A stretch of DNA of 64,000 nucleotides from Chrysomallon squamiferum (lineage: Eukaryota > Mollusca > Gastropoda > Neomphalida > Peltospiridae), in the NCBI GenBank assembly GCA_012295275.1, contig CM022665.1, forward strand, positions 24,463,946-24,527,945. Direction: 5' to 3'. This document shows positions 12,729-22,997 of this stretch, piece by piece (position 1 is the stretch's first letter; every line of letters begins with the position of its first letter). The notes beneath the pieces were generated by a model. It ran no database searches. It was not told the origin of the DNA and saw only the letters and a list, made by a program, of their open reading frames with translations. The position numbers and the translations under genes were made by a program.

Positions 12729-13975
12729 ATTATTTGAGACAAAACTATTGTTTACATTAAAAGAGAAGACGGATGTTATGAGTTAATTCGTTAGATAAAT
12801 AAATGCTGAGCAAGTTACAGATATATGTTTGATCAGCCATATTTGTAATTTATATGTGTTTTGACACGATACTATATTTCTGCTGTCTTCATATTGTATT
12901 GCTTTTTCTTATTTGTTTTCGTTTTTTTTCTTCTTCTTCTTTTTTTTTTCTTTTTTATTTTAATCAAGGACTACATATGTCATTTTAAACGTATTTCTAA
13001 TGAAATATTATAGACAAACATTATTAAATCTTTAAATTACTTGTTTTAAAATTATATAAACAAAATTAATTTCCTATGAAAGCTTAAATAAGTAAATAAA
13101 TAAGTAAAATTTAAAATGTTATTATAATTTGTTTTGTTTTTTTTTGGTTGTTTTCTTTTGCTAGTTTCACACATTTTTATCGATCGAGAAGTAGTGGTAT
13201 AATGAACTTAATATTTCGAGATCACAGTAATAAAATATTTATTATTGTATGTAAATGACAATGCGAACAGATCGAATTTAAACCAAAAAAAAAAAAAAAA
13301 AAGACAATAAACCCTCCTATTGTCTTTTTTTATACAAATAAGATACAAACGTATTACACGTATTAAGAGATCAAAAACGATCACACCTAGAGGTATTATT
13401 GTGATATATTTCCCAAGAATCCAACAGTCAAAAGAATAGATTAACTTGTTTTGTGTGTAAAGAATTTCATATCGGAAGATTTTTTTTTTTTTTTTTTTTT
13501 TTATGCGCGGAAAAACAACTGTGCTCGGTAGACTCGGCCGAAATTACTGTTTGAAATTAGACATTCTAACTAAAACGACAAATAACAACGATGGATATCA
13601 GAAGTGGTTAACTAATGAAAGATATGTTTCATTTAACTACATAATTTTTGTATCTACGATTACATGACGTGATATATTTTCGTAAAGAACCAGATAAATA
13701 AAATGAAACGAAATTCACTTCCGCCACACGACAGACTGCGCCATTTTGGTTAACAACAAATTATTTTTTACATTCAATTTCGCAGAGACACACGAGTTTT
13801 CCAGTTATTTTAATAAAAATTATAATATTATCTGCATTATTTTAGAGTGAGCAGACAACTTATTCCATTATAAATGCATACAAATAACGTTTAATATTAT
13901 AGTCAGGTTATGTTTTATAATCTATATAATCCAAGACGGTCAAACCCAGTTAGAATTACTTGGAGAAAAGAAAAG

Positions 13976-14006
<31 letters not shown>

Positions 14007-14519
14007 AATCTGAAACCTGACTGTAAACTACCTATTACTGCTCTGTCGAAAAGAATAGTCCATGTAGGTGGCGGGTTTCCTGTCATATCTTAGCTGTAAT
14101 AAATAAAAGGAATGATTATTATATAATATGTTATTAATAGTAATGTTAATATAAATGTTGAATTAATATTCGTAATTTCGTCATATTGAAAATAGTTTTT
14201 TGTTGCATTTTTAAAACTTTGTTTGAAAAGTACAATGGATATAATAAAGAAAATGTTTCTATTTAAAGAAATATTTATTAACACCAGTGATTTTACAATG
14301 AGAGATAAATTAGACCTTTCTTGTTTTCCAGTTTAACGGATATTTATGGACGAGTTATATTTGGAATTCTTTCGTGGTTTCAGTTACGTTTTCAAAATAT
14401 ACATGTTTCTGTTGTTGAATTTTAAAGTTTTTGTTTTTTTATTTTTTATTTTTTTTCCAGGTTTTTTATAATTTTGTTGTTCTATTTTTCCTTTTTCTTC
14501 ACTATTATCTTTATTTCTA

Positions 14520-14520
<1 letters not shown>

Positions 14521-14578
<58 letters not shown>
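14521..14578. repeat. (ATT)n microsatellite
   Basis: Near-perfect ATT array of about 19 copies, followed downstream by long poly-T (about 14650-14687) and poly-A (about 14776-14800) tracts. Confidence 0.9.
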
Positions 14579-14580
<2 letters not shown>

Positions 14581-14647
14581 TCTTTTCTTTTCCGTTTTAT
14601 CATTACTTAGCGTCATTAAAATATTAAATTTTTTCTTATTCCTTTTT

Positions 14648-14688
<41 letters not shown>

Positions 14689-14770
14689 TTCAGGGAACAA
14701 AATGCATTGTTTGAAAGAAACCCTCTGTTGTTGGGTTTTTTTTTTTTTTCATTTAAAAAAATATCCTTTT

Positions 14771-14802
<32 letters not shown>

Positions 14803-15180
14803 TGTTATCTTTATAGGTTTCACTCTGTTAGAAAGAGTTCAACATGACATGACTAGAACTGATCAACTTAGCGCGGGGCCCAATTAGGAGCAAATGATCT
14901 CGTACGCTTAAAGCGACACTGCTTCGTGTGAACGAAATGCTAATATTATTACCTAGCAGTCTGATATATCATTTTATTACCTGTAACAAGTTACGTCAAA
15001 GTTTGGTAAGAAATAATTAAGTGAAAAGTGACTTCTCATTTACCAATGGTATCGATATTTTGGTGATTCAAATATCTATACGTGTTTGGCCAAATATTTT
15101 AAACGCGAGGGCAATTAATAATAATAATAATAATATTGTTGTTGTTGTTGTTGTTAGTAGTAGTAGTAGTAGTAGTAGTA

Positions 15181-15787
15181 GCATGTTGTTGTTATCGTTA
15201 TTATTGTTGGTGGTGGTTAGGTTGTGATGGTGGATGCTATAGTAATATTTATCTGAATGTTTATTTATTTACGTCTATTTTTATTTCTTCGTCATACGCC
15301 CACAAAAACAAACACACACAAAGAGTTACACAGTCACGTACACATGCTCTTGATCACGTTTATTTTGAAATATATCGATATATTTGTGATTTACTTAAAA
15401 ATACATAAACGTTTGTTTTATTTTTATTTTTTTTATTCGGCCTTTTCTTTATTTTTTTGTATGTCATTATGAAAACACTGGTGTCAATACATATTTCTTT
15501 GAAACAGAAACAATTTCTTTTTATCTTTTAAATAAAGTTTTAAAAATGAAACAAAAAATACATACAACAAAACGTTTACGTATTTTTAAGCAAGCAATAA
15601 GTATATCTATATATTTACATATAAACTTGTTTCAGAGAACGTGACTGTGTATCTCTTTTTTTGTGTTTGTGGGCGTATGAGGTAGAAGTGAAAATAGATG
15701 TACATAAATAAGCATTCAGATAAATATTACCACTGCATCAACCACCACCAACAGCAACAGCAGCAACAATAGTGATAACAGCAACAC

Positions 15788-15792
<5 letters not shown>
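15181..15792. repeat. Long imperfect inverted repeat (foldback-like)
   Basis: The left arm, about 15181-15440, is the diverged reverse complement of the right arm, about 15540-15792. Matching landmarks, read in the same sense, are GTTGGTGGTGGTT, GTAATATTTATCTGAATG, TCATACGCCCACAAA, ACACAGTCACGT, CTTAAAAATAC and AAACGTTT. The outer edges are flanked by trinucleotide arrays (AAT/GTT/AGT on the left at 15118-15180, AAT on the right at 15788-15840). Arms are about 250 bp with a centre near 15490. No transposase is present. It may be a foldback/MITE-type element or a local inverted duplication, about 390 bp upstream of the globin-2 promoter block. Confidence 0.8.
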
Positions 15793-15827
<35 letters not shown>

Positions 15828-16177
15828 GTAATAATAATAATGTAGGTACATGGGCACGAAACAGAATATTCAGCGTCAGAAATATTTTTAGAACCGACAC
15901 TGTAATTGAGATTTTATTTCTATACAAACGTACATCAAATGATACTCTTTTTTCTTCTTTTTTTTTTTTTTTTTTAAAATTATTATCTCTTTCTCTCAGA
16001 CAGTCACAGAATTATTTTTCTTAACGTCATAATTACTTTATTTTCCATAAACTGGAACATAATGATTTGTTTGCTCACGTGCGTGACCATCTAACTACAA
16101 TATTGCCATATTCTATTATCAAACACACGTCAGAAATAATTAAAATTTTCAAGAACTGTTGCAACACGTCTGCTTGC

Positions 16178-16259
16178 TGACGTCGTTGACGGCAGGCGTT
16201 GTTACGGTTGGGAAAACAAAGTCGCAGATAACACGATACGTCGGGGTGTTTGTATATAA
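16178..16259 (+). promoter_or_regulatory. Globin-2 promoter (CRE/SOX/GATA block plus TATA)
   Basis: The block at 16178-16230 aligns gaplessly to the globin-1 promoter block. It has TGACGTC at its left end, GTTACGG, AAAACAAAG and AGATAA (16226-16231). A TATATAA box sits at 16253-16259. The surrounding 16080-16320 is CpG-rich relative to its neighbourhood. Confidence 0.7.
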
Positions 16260-16282
16260 CGGTACTCCAGCACAGACACACG

Positions 16283-16322
16283 GGTCGTTTTATTTTACTG
16301 AGGCAAAGATTCAAACGAAAAG
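16283..16322 (+). other. Globin-2 non-coding exon 1 (approximate start)
   Basis: The start is estimated about 30 bp after the TATA box. It ends in a donor (ACGAAAAG|GTAGGA at 16322/16323). It is similar in length and 3' sequence to the globin-1 leader exon. Confidence 0.55.
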
Positions 16323-17233
16323 GTAGGAAAAATGTTTTGTTTTGACATTAGGAAAAGATAACGTTATAAATAACGCTTCTGTATTCTAATATCTAATTTA
16401 CTGAAAATAATTTTATAACTTAATAATAAAAAGAATAATAATAATAATTTTAATAATATGCGTTTTTAATTATTAAAGTATCTTATATACTGTTTTCATA
16501 TATACAAGTTTTTTTTTTTTTAATTTAATTTTTAATTTTTAATTTTAATTTTTTTCTTTTATTTATTTTTTTATTTTTTTTTTTTTTTTTTTTTTTTAAA
16601 TCGTAGACCTGTATTAATAAAATAATATTATTATATGCAGCCTGAATGTGTTAGATCCTGTTTGTGTTTGTAAGAATATTACACTGTAAATTCCAAAGAA
16701 TCTCAACTTGTCTTGGAATTTAAAAATTGAGACAGTACTGAAAGAATTTTATAGATAACACCGTAAATTATTTTTTTTTTTAAATCTTTTTAATTATTAT
16801 TTATTTATTTATTGTCCATTATATATGTATCAGCATCTAGAATATTAAATTATAAATTTGTTTATTTATCGGAGTTTGGTTATCAGTATTTATTTCAGTA
16901 TTCATTCAGTGTTGTCAAAATTACAGTGACTCAATGCCGCATTAGGCGAAAAGCTATTTCTTTAAAATTGTTTTTCCTTTGGACTTTAGGTCAGGCGCTA
17001 GAGTTGTTGCCACCCCTGGCACACCAACATCGGCGCCCTAAGTTACCGTCGTGGAAATTTCCTTTGTGATTTTGTTTTTGTCATCTGGATCATCGTAACA
17101 GAAATATTTAATAATGAAATATTAGAAAATTTGCTTCAGTCAAGAAATGTTCGTATCCGAAAGTGCGTTATTTCATTTTATTTATTATTTTAACATTTTC
17201 CCAACTGTATTTAGGTCTCCAACACATTTTGCT

Positions 17234-17305
17234 GCGCCCCCTACCTATCATATAGCGCCCCCTACCTATCGTGTGGCGCACCCTATCTAGCATTAGCGCC
17301 CTGGG
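17234..17305. repeat. 21-bp tandem repeat (GCGCCCCCTACCTATC unit)
   Basis: Three units at 17234-17254, 17255-17275 and 17276-17295, and a partial fourth to 17305. All start with GCGCMCC and share CTACCTATC or CTATCTAGC. They sit in a GC-rich island ending in GCGCCCTGGGAAACTG, a phrase typical of interspersed-repeat remnants (inference). Confidence 0.75.
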
Positions 17306-17541
17306 AAACTGTCCGATTTGACAGCCAGACTTGCTCACGATACTTGTAGCCCAAAGGCATACAAAAGAGTGATCCGGCAATGCAGTGACTATAAATGTTG
17401 TACATGATTTATTCGTTATTATGCACGAAGTTTTCATTGTATAGTTATTGATTACTAAGTGTGCATTGCATTAATGTGTAAAACAATTATAAATTTTCTA
17501 CTTTCAGAGTTATCTGTTAGGGGTAAAATAAACATATTCAA

Positions 17542-17578
<37 letters not shown>

Positions 17579-17653
17579 ATGAAACTATTTAATTATTAAA
17601 CAATATGTTTAGATAAAACGCAAGATACTTTTGTAAAGAAAAGGATTAATGAA

Positions 17654-17654
<1 letters not shown>

Positions 17655-17684
<30 letters not shown>
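17655..17684. repeat. (CA)n microsatellite
   Basis: About 15 CA units, followed after a short interruption by another short CA run ending near 17697. Confidence 0.9.
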
Positions 17685-17686
<2 letters not shown>

Positions 17687-18779
17687 GACACACACACGTG
17701 TGCTATAATTTAGTGTCCTTACATCATTGTTTCACTAATAATAATAAAAATAATAATAGAAACAATAAAGAACAATATCAGCCACAACTTACACATATGC
17801 TCCGCCAGCAGTGCGGTAGATAAAACTTTAAAGATGAAATGAGATTTGTTGTAAAGAAAGTAATATTGACTGGCTAAAAATAGGGATGGTTCGCCCTTTT
17901 GATTTGCGCATAATACGTTAAAATTACACCTAAAGATTTCCTGATAGGAGCGAACAGGTTGAGACAAAACCACCCCCCCAAAAAAAAAAAACCCACAACA
18001 ACAACACCCTAGTAAAACAATATACGCCTATGTCAGTAACTGAGATTTTGATCCTTATTCTAAATCTCGTCCGTTCACGGGTTAGTAAGTTTGTTATTCT
18101 ATTCACCTGCCACTCTGTAGGTAACAAAATGTCGCTCTGACAGAAGAGCGTACCGAGATATCCGATATTTAAATAATTAGTCAGTTATCTTCAGCAGTTA
18201 GGTATATCGTATTAATCCATGTAGAACTAATACTCGTTATTTGTCATATATTTGGAAATATTCCAGTGGCAAGTATCTGATTTTCTGGTATGATACGACA
18301 CGATACTGTTCTCTTGTTATAGTGCTGTAAAATGAATGGGGGATTTCTCTCAGTTTTGTTTTGTTCTTGGTTATTAATTATATTTGTTTTCTAAACTGTA
18401 TTAATTTATCGAAAATTTTCGTTTATCAGTCCTGATTTATGAACGTATACTTACAAGTATGTGACGATGATGAAGATGATAAAGATGTTAAATGAGAATG
18501 ATAAAAGTTATGAAGACAATAACGATGATTAATAAACATACCAAAAAAACAACAACAAATAAACAAACATATACATAAATAAATAAATCGAAATATAATT
18601 TCGATATAGGTGAATATAGTCATGAAACAGTTTTGATAATATATATATATATAGAAAATGAATATGTATATAATACATCCTTTTCTATTTAAACAATTAA
18701 AAATATTTTCCAAATGTTGCATTGTTTACTAAATTAATATTTACTTTTTGTTATATGTGTAAAAAAACACAAAAAAAAC

Positions 18780-19160
18780 CAGCAACAGCAACAACAACAA
18801 TAATAATAATAATAAAATTAGCTACTACTACTACAACAAAAATTGGACTTATGACTATTAGTCCTATTTCTGCTACTACTATTACTACAACTACGGCTAC
18901 TAATTACACTTGTTTCTGCAACTACTACTGCTAATACTATTCTACTACTGCTAGTACGACTGTCACTGTTACTGCGGCTACTGCTACTACTAATACTGAT
19001 ACTGTGACTGCTACTATTACTACTGCTCTTATCATTTATTCTTCTACTATCACTACTACTACTAACTGAATAATAATAATAAAAACAACAACAACAGTAA
19101 TAATACTAATAATAGTAACAACAGCATCAACAACAACAACAATAATAATAATAATAATTA
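18780..19160. repeat. Complex trinucleotide repeat region
   Basis: Mixed CAA, AAT, CTA/TAC and ACT triplet arrays over about 380 bp with point interruptions. Open frames translate to Thr/Ile/Ser/Tyr runs and are repeat artefacts. Confidence 0.8.
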
Positions 19161-19823
19161 ATATCTTTATCGACACAATAACATTTCAGAACATTGTTGT
19201 TTGGGTGCTCGCGAACTACAAGATTATTACTGAAATAATTACAGGAGTTAAATTTCAGGAATCATTGTGCATGTCTGTTTATTTATATAAACGACAACAA
19301 CAATGACTATAATAATTTGTTTTAAAGACGGCGGTTACTTGAACATTCAAATCTATATTCATTGTATTTACATCGATAACATTAACAACTCGACATTGTG
19401 AAAAAAATTACCCCACTAATGACTCTATTGTCATATAAATATTTTAATCCTGTACTTATTGTTCATAAAACACATTTTCTTAAATGAGGCAGTCGTATTT
19501 CACAAACTTAAGTATTTTATTTATTTGTGTTGTGATAATTTGCTTGGGTTTCATTGTTCAAGGTAAGAGGTTTTTTTCCGACGAAGCTAGGATGACAAAA
19601 ACATGATCGTTCAGCGGTCAAGATTTTTCCACGATACGAAAATTACCGTTAGAGACATGTTGTTTATGGACAAAACACAAGTACAAATCAGCTAGACTAT
19701 CCAAAACACGTTTTTCTGTGGTTCTTATAAATGTCCTCATGGAATATCGTGTTACTTTGATATTTGTTGTTTTGAGCTTGCCGTAACCTGCTAGGTTTTT
19801 TATTATTATTATTATTATTTCCT

Positions 19824-19827
<4 letters not shown>

Positions 19828-19891
<64 letters not shown>
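19828..19891. repeat. (GT)n microsatellite
   Basis: About 31 uninterrupted GT units inside the globin-2 5'UTR intron. A second GT array interrupted by GC steps lies at about 20083-20133. Confidence 0.95.
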
Positions 19892-19892
<1 letters not shown>

Positions 19893-20101
19893 TTATTTGC
19901 CTTCACAAATATCTGTCACCAATTATAAGAATAATAAATGATAAAAATGGTATTAAATCTAAATAGTTTCACAGATAAATTTGTTTTGATATAACTTGGG
20001 GGGGGGGAGAATAAAATAATAATAATAAAAAGATAAAGATCCATATTTATCTGACATGAGAAATTTAGCATGAAGGTATCTGTGTGCGTGCGTGTGTGTG
20101 C

Positions 20102-20136
<35 letters not shown>

Positions 20137-20722
20137 GGATTATGAGCAAGTATTTTTGTCTGTTATTTCTTATTTAAATAAGACATTTATCTGTTTAATT
20201 TTTTTTTAATAATAATAAGATGTAAATTATACAACATTTCGTGATTTGGTGTTGCTGAGATAAGATATTTAATTATACTTTGATATGTCAAACTTTATTT
20301 CACGAAACAGGATCAACAAGACGGCCATAGATAAATAATGCAAGACAAGCCATAGAATATGAATTTATTTGATTTTTACTTCTCCAATACATCTTTCTTT
20401 ATCTTTTGTGCTTAATTCTTATCCTCCTTTTTTATTTAACCTTTTATCCCCTCTTATATAAAACTACTGCGTTTTATTATGAAGACGAAAAGGATATATA
20501 AAAAAAAAAAAAAAAAAAAAAAATGACTTTAAAAAAGAGAGAGAAAAAAACAACAATAACAATAGAAAACGAATAAACAGTTATATAGTTTATTACACCT
20601 TCTTTTGGTATCACCTGGCAACTTACCCATTACCTCGACTAGTTAGTTGTTTGAAAAATAAAATAATACATTTAGTCTGCCTTGATGCTTGTTCAGTAAG
20701 TGACCGGTTACATATTATACAT

Positions 20723-20725
<3 letters not shown>

Positions 20726-20777
<52 letters not shown>
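20726..20777. repeat. (CT)n microsatellite
   Basis: About 26 CT units, roughly 100 nt upstream of the globin-2 coding exon acceptor. It is a long pyrimidine tract that could be mistaken for a splice-acceptor tract. Confidence 0.95.
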
Positions 20778-20782
<5 letters not shown>

Positions 20783-20890
20783 CAGTCCTTCAGTCGTTTA
20801 CAACAGTAACAACATGATGTTAATTTTTGAAATGGCTATTTATTACTGTATATAAAAATCACCGTATCTTTAAGATAACTAAATACAACG

Positions 20891-21827
20891 ATGGAGGAAA
20901 AACATATTCAACTTCTTCATAAATCCTGGGAACTGTTCAATGAAGGAGATCTTTTAGAAAATGGAGCTCACATGTACTTCAGGTATTCTATTTTAGTTCT
21001 CGTGATTTGATTAAGAAAATTCTCATGTAAAACTATTTTATAAATTTCTTATTTATAGTGCCTTTTATCAATGTCCAGTAAATAAATATATAGCATATTC
21101 TAATGAAATTTTGATAAATTTAAGCTTTTAGAATATGTTAATGATTTTGCTAATTTTTTTTCTTTTACAACTGTAGGTTATTTTCAAAATATCCCACAGC
21201 AAAATCCTTATTCAGTTTCAACGACAATGAAGAACTGACGCCTGAAAATTTCCGCGAAAATGTAAAGTTCTGCCACCATTTAAAGATGCTGTTTAGAGAC
21301 ACCATGAACGCCGTCATCAACGGCCTGAACGACATCATGGACCTGGCAGCACTTGTGCCATTTCTTAAAGGTCTAGGTGAACGTCATCATACCCGCGGCA
21401 TCACCAAATACTTTGATGTGAGTGTTTGCGATTATTTATCTTCGTATAGTTATTCTTTGGAACTGTTGCATATGCCTGCATAATGTAATAATGATCTACC
21501 TGCATTTATAATAATATGGTTGTTTTTAATTATTACTATTAAATTTATTTTCTCTAAGTTTTATAATAAATATAAAAAAGTAATTTTAAATAAATTTTAA
21601 AATAATAATAATAATAATAATAAAATGTGATATTTAAGCAGACAAATAAAACATACAATTTTATTCAAATATATTCATACCCACACTCACATACATATGT
21701 ATTCCAGATTTCGTTTGATGACAGTCAATAAATGTCTTCTTTGTTTATAGTTGTTTTTGGAAAATATATTTTTTAATTTTTTAATTATTATTATTAATTT
21801 TTATTTTCATATATATATATATATTTA

Positions 21828-21858
<31 letters not shown>

Positions 21859-22031
21859 TTTATTTTTTCCTGATACAGGCACTGGGTGAATGTCTCTATT
21901 ACGCACTGGAACGTAAACTCGGGACACAATTTACTCCAGAGGTGAAAGAAGCCTGGATTGCCTTGTACGGAATCATTGAGATAAACATGAAAGCTGGGAT
22001 GGCCGAACAAGCGAGAAAGGATGGACAATGA
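20891..22031 (+). CDS. Globin-2, intracellular heme globin (161 aa)
   Basis: Paralogue of globin-1 with the same exon plan. The coding exons are 20891-20982, 21177-21417 and 21879-22031, with a phase-2 intron at B12.2 (Arg31) and a phase-0 intron at G7.0. Residues are Trp13 (helix A), Phe43 (CD1), distal His65 (E7, preceded by His64) and proximal His101 (F8, followed by His102). E7-F8 spacing is 36, because the EF region is 3 residues longer than in globin-1, and the FG/G corner is 1 residue shorter. The C terminus has a short charged tail (QARKDGQ). There is no signal peptide. It is an intact, plausible ligand-binding globin, probably from tandem duplication. Expression site is unknown. Confidence 0.95.
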
Positions 22032-22246
22032 TGTACCACTTTAGTATTTAAATTAATAAGCTGCACTGTGTGACATATTGGAGTATGAAATATTATGCGT
22101 ATTAAACATGGCGCAAACAAGCCCACTACTGAAAATGGAAGACGAAGAAAATGCATGCATTTTAGACGTTACTGAAATTTTCAAATGGGCAAGGAAAGGA
22201 CATAATATTTCAAAACATCTTTGTCCTTGTGATGCATAAAGAAAAG

Positions 22247-22252
22247 AATAAA
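22247..22252 (+). other. Globin-2 polyadenylation signal candidate
   Basis: AATAAA lies 216 nt after the stop codon, followed by several overlapping AATAAA copies in an AAAT run to about 22271. Confidence 0.5.
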
Positions 22253-22279
22253 AAATAAATAAATAAATAAAAACACCTA

Positions 22280-22964
22280 TATTTAATCGAGCTAAATATA
22301 CAACCACGTATTTAAGTTTTAATGAATTAACAATAATCATTTATGCTTTTATTTTTTTTATATAATATCATTGCCATTAAATTATATTAGAAAACTCCAT
22401 TTTGTTGTTTTGTGATATGTTTGGAAATTATGAATTTTGCTACACTTGATTTTTGTGGACTGGGTAGTAGCAGTGTGCTAAAGTTAATAATGTGAGTGCA
22501 AGTAGTTTTTAGCCTGTTTTCTTCTAAAGAACTGTGGAAGCATGCCCAACAAGGACACAATGTCTAACTTTATCTAATCCATCAAAGCCATAAACATGTG
22601 ATGTTGGCATTACTGATAGCTTGAAAATTAAAAGATAGATATTAAAATAAGCATATTATTTCATTCTGTTTGTGTACAATTTAGCCTCCACTGATTTTTA
22701 CCATGTCATACTAATTATTTTAAATGTCTTATATAACTGCATAACTCTGAAGTTTAATATTCCTGAAAAACTCTTATTTGATAATTTTCTACAGTGTCAC
22801 AAGGTGGGTTCTTATTTTTTTATTTTTTTTATTATTTGTTTTGTTTTTTCACAGATAATTCAGTTAAACATAAGGATAAAATAAACTAAAATTAAAAATC
22901 AGCAACCTCCACACCATAAAACAAATACATATTGCAGTTTCTTGGTTTTTTTTTTTTTTTATTT

Positions 22965-22997
<33 letters not shown>

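Larger units (their letters stand above)
7330..16177. other. Intergenic region between the globins, no gene recognised
   Basis: About 8.8 kb of AT-rich DNA. It contains poly-T runs (for example 7562-7594, 7648-7668, 10752-10779), an ATT repeat (9346-9400), AAT/AAAT runs (11504-11553, 12080-12136), a GTAT/GTGT-rich tract (12510-12630), an ATT repeat (14521-14578) and the inverted repeat at 15181-15792. CpG-bearing, more balanced stretches occur at about 8040-9050, 10150-10580, 11820-12060 and 13500-13770. The stretch 10200-10260 includes a perfect TGACGTCA (10250-10257). Open frames follow simple repeats only. Confidence 0.55.
16323..20874 (+). other. Globin-2 5'UTR intron
   Basis: A 4.55-kb intron ending at the acceptor tatctttaag, 16 nt before the ATG, matching the 17 nt of globin-1. 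Contents include poly-T at about 16567-16597, a GC-richer island at 16920-17440 with a 21-bp tandem repeat, a CA tract (17655-17684), a complex trinucleotide region (18780-19160), GT tracts (19828-19891, 20083-20133) and a CT tract (20726-20777). No further coding exon is recognised. Confidence 0.5.

Noticed and set aside
14474-15408. Tyr-, Phe-, Val-, Ser- and Leu-rich open frames
   Set aside because: They are direct translations of ATT, poly-T, GTT and AGT arrays with no family resemblance.
7330-16177. A third, decayed globin between the two genes
   Set aside because: No trace of the shared blocks (LFSKYP, LFSFNDNE, LGEC) or of the 53-bp promoter block was seen on reading either strand.
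16812-17437. Open frames in the GC-rich island of the globin-2 intron
   Set aside because: No recognisable domain; the island contains tandem repeats and looks like a non-coding repeat remnant.
20851-20857. TATAAAA just upstream of the globin-2 ATG as its promoter
   Set aside because: It would leave a leader of only about 10 nt. The conserved promoter block at 16178 and the splice acceptor at 20874, matched in globin-1, explain the 5' end better. An alternative start cannot be excluded.
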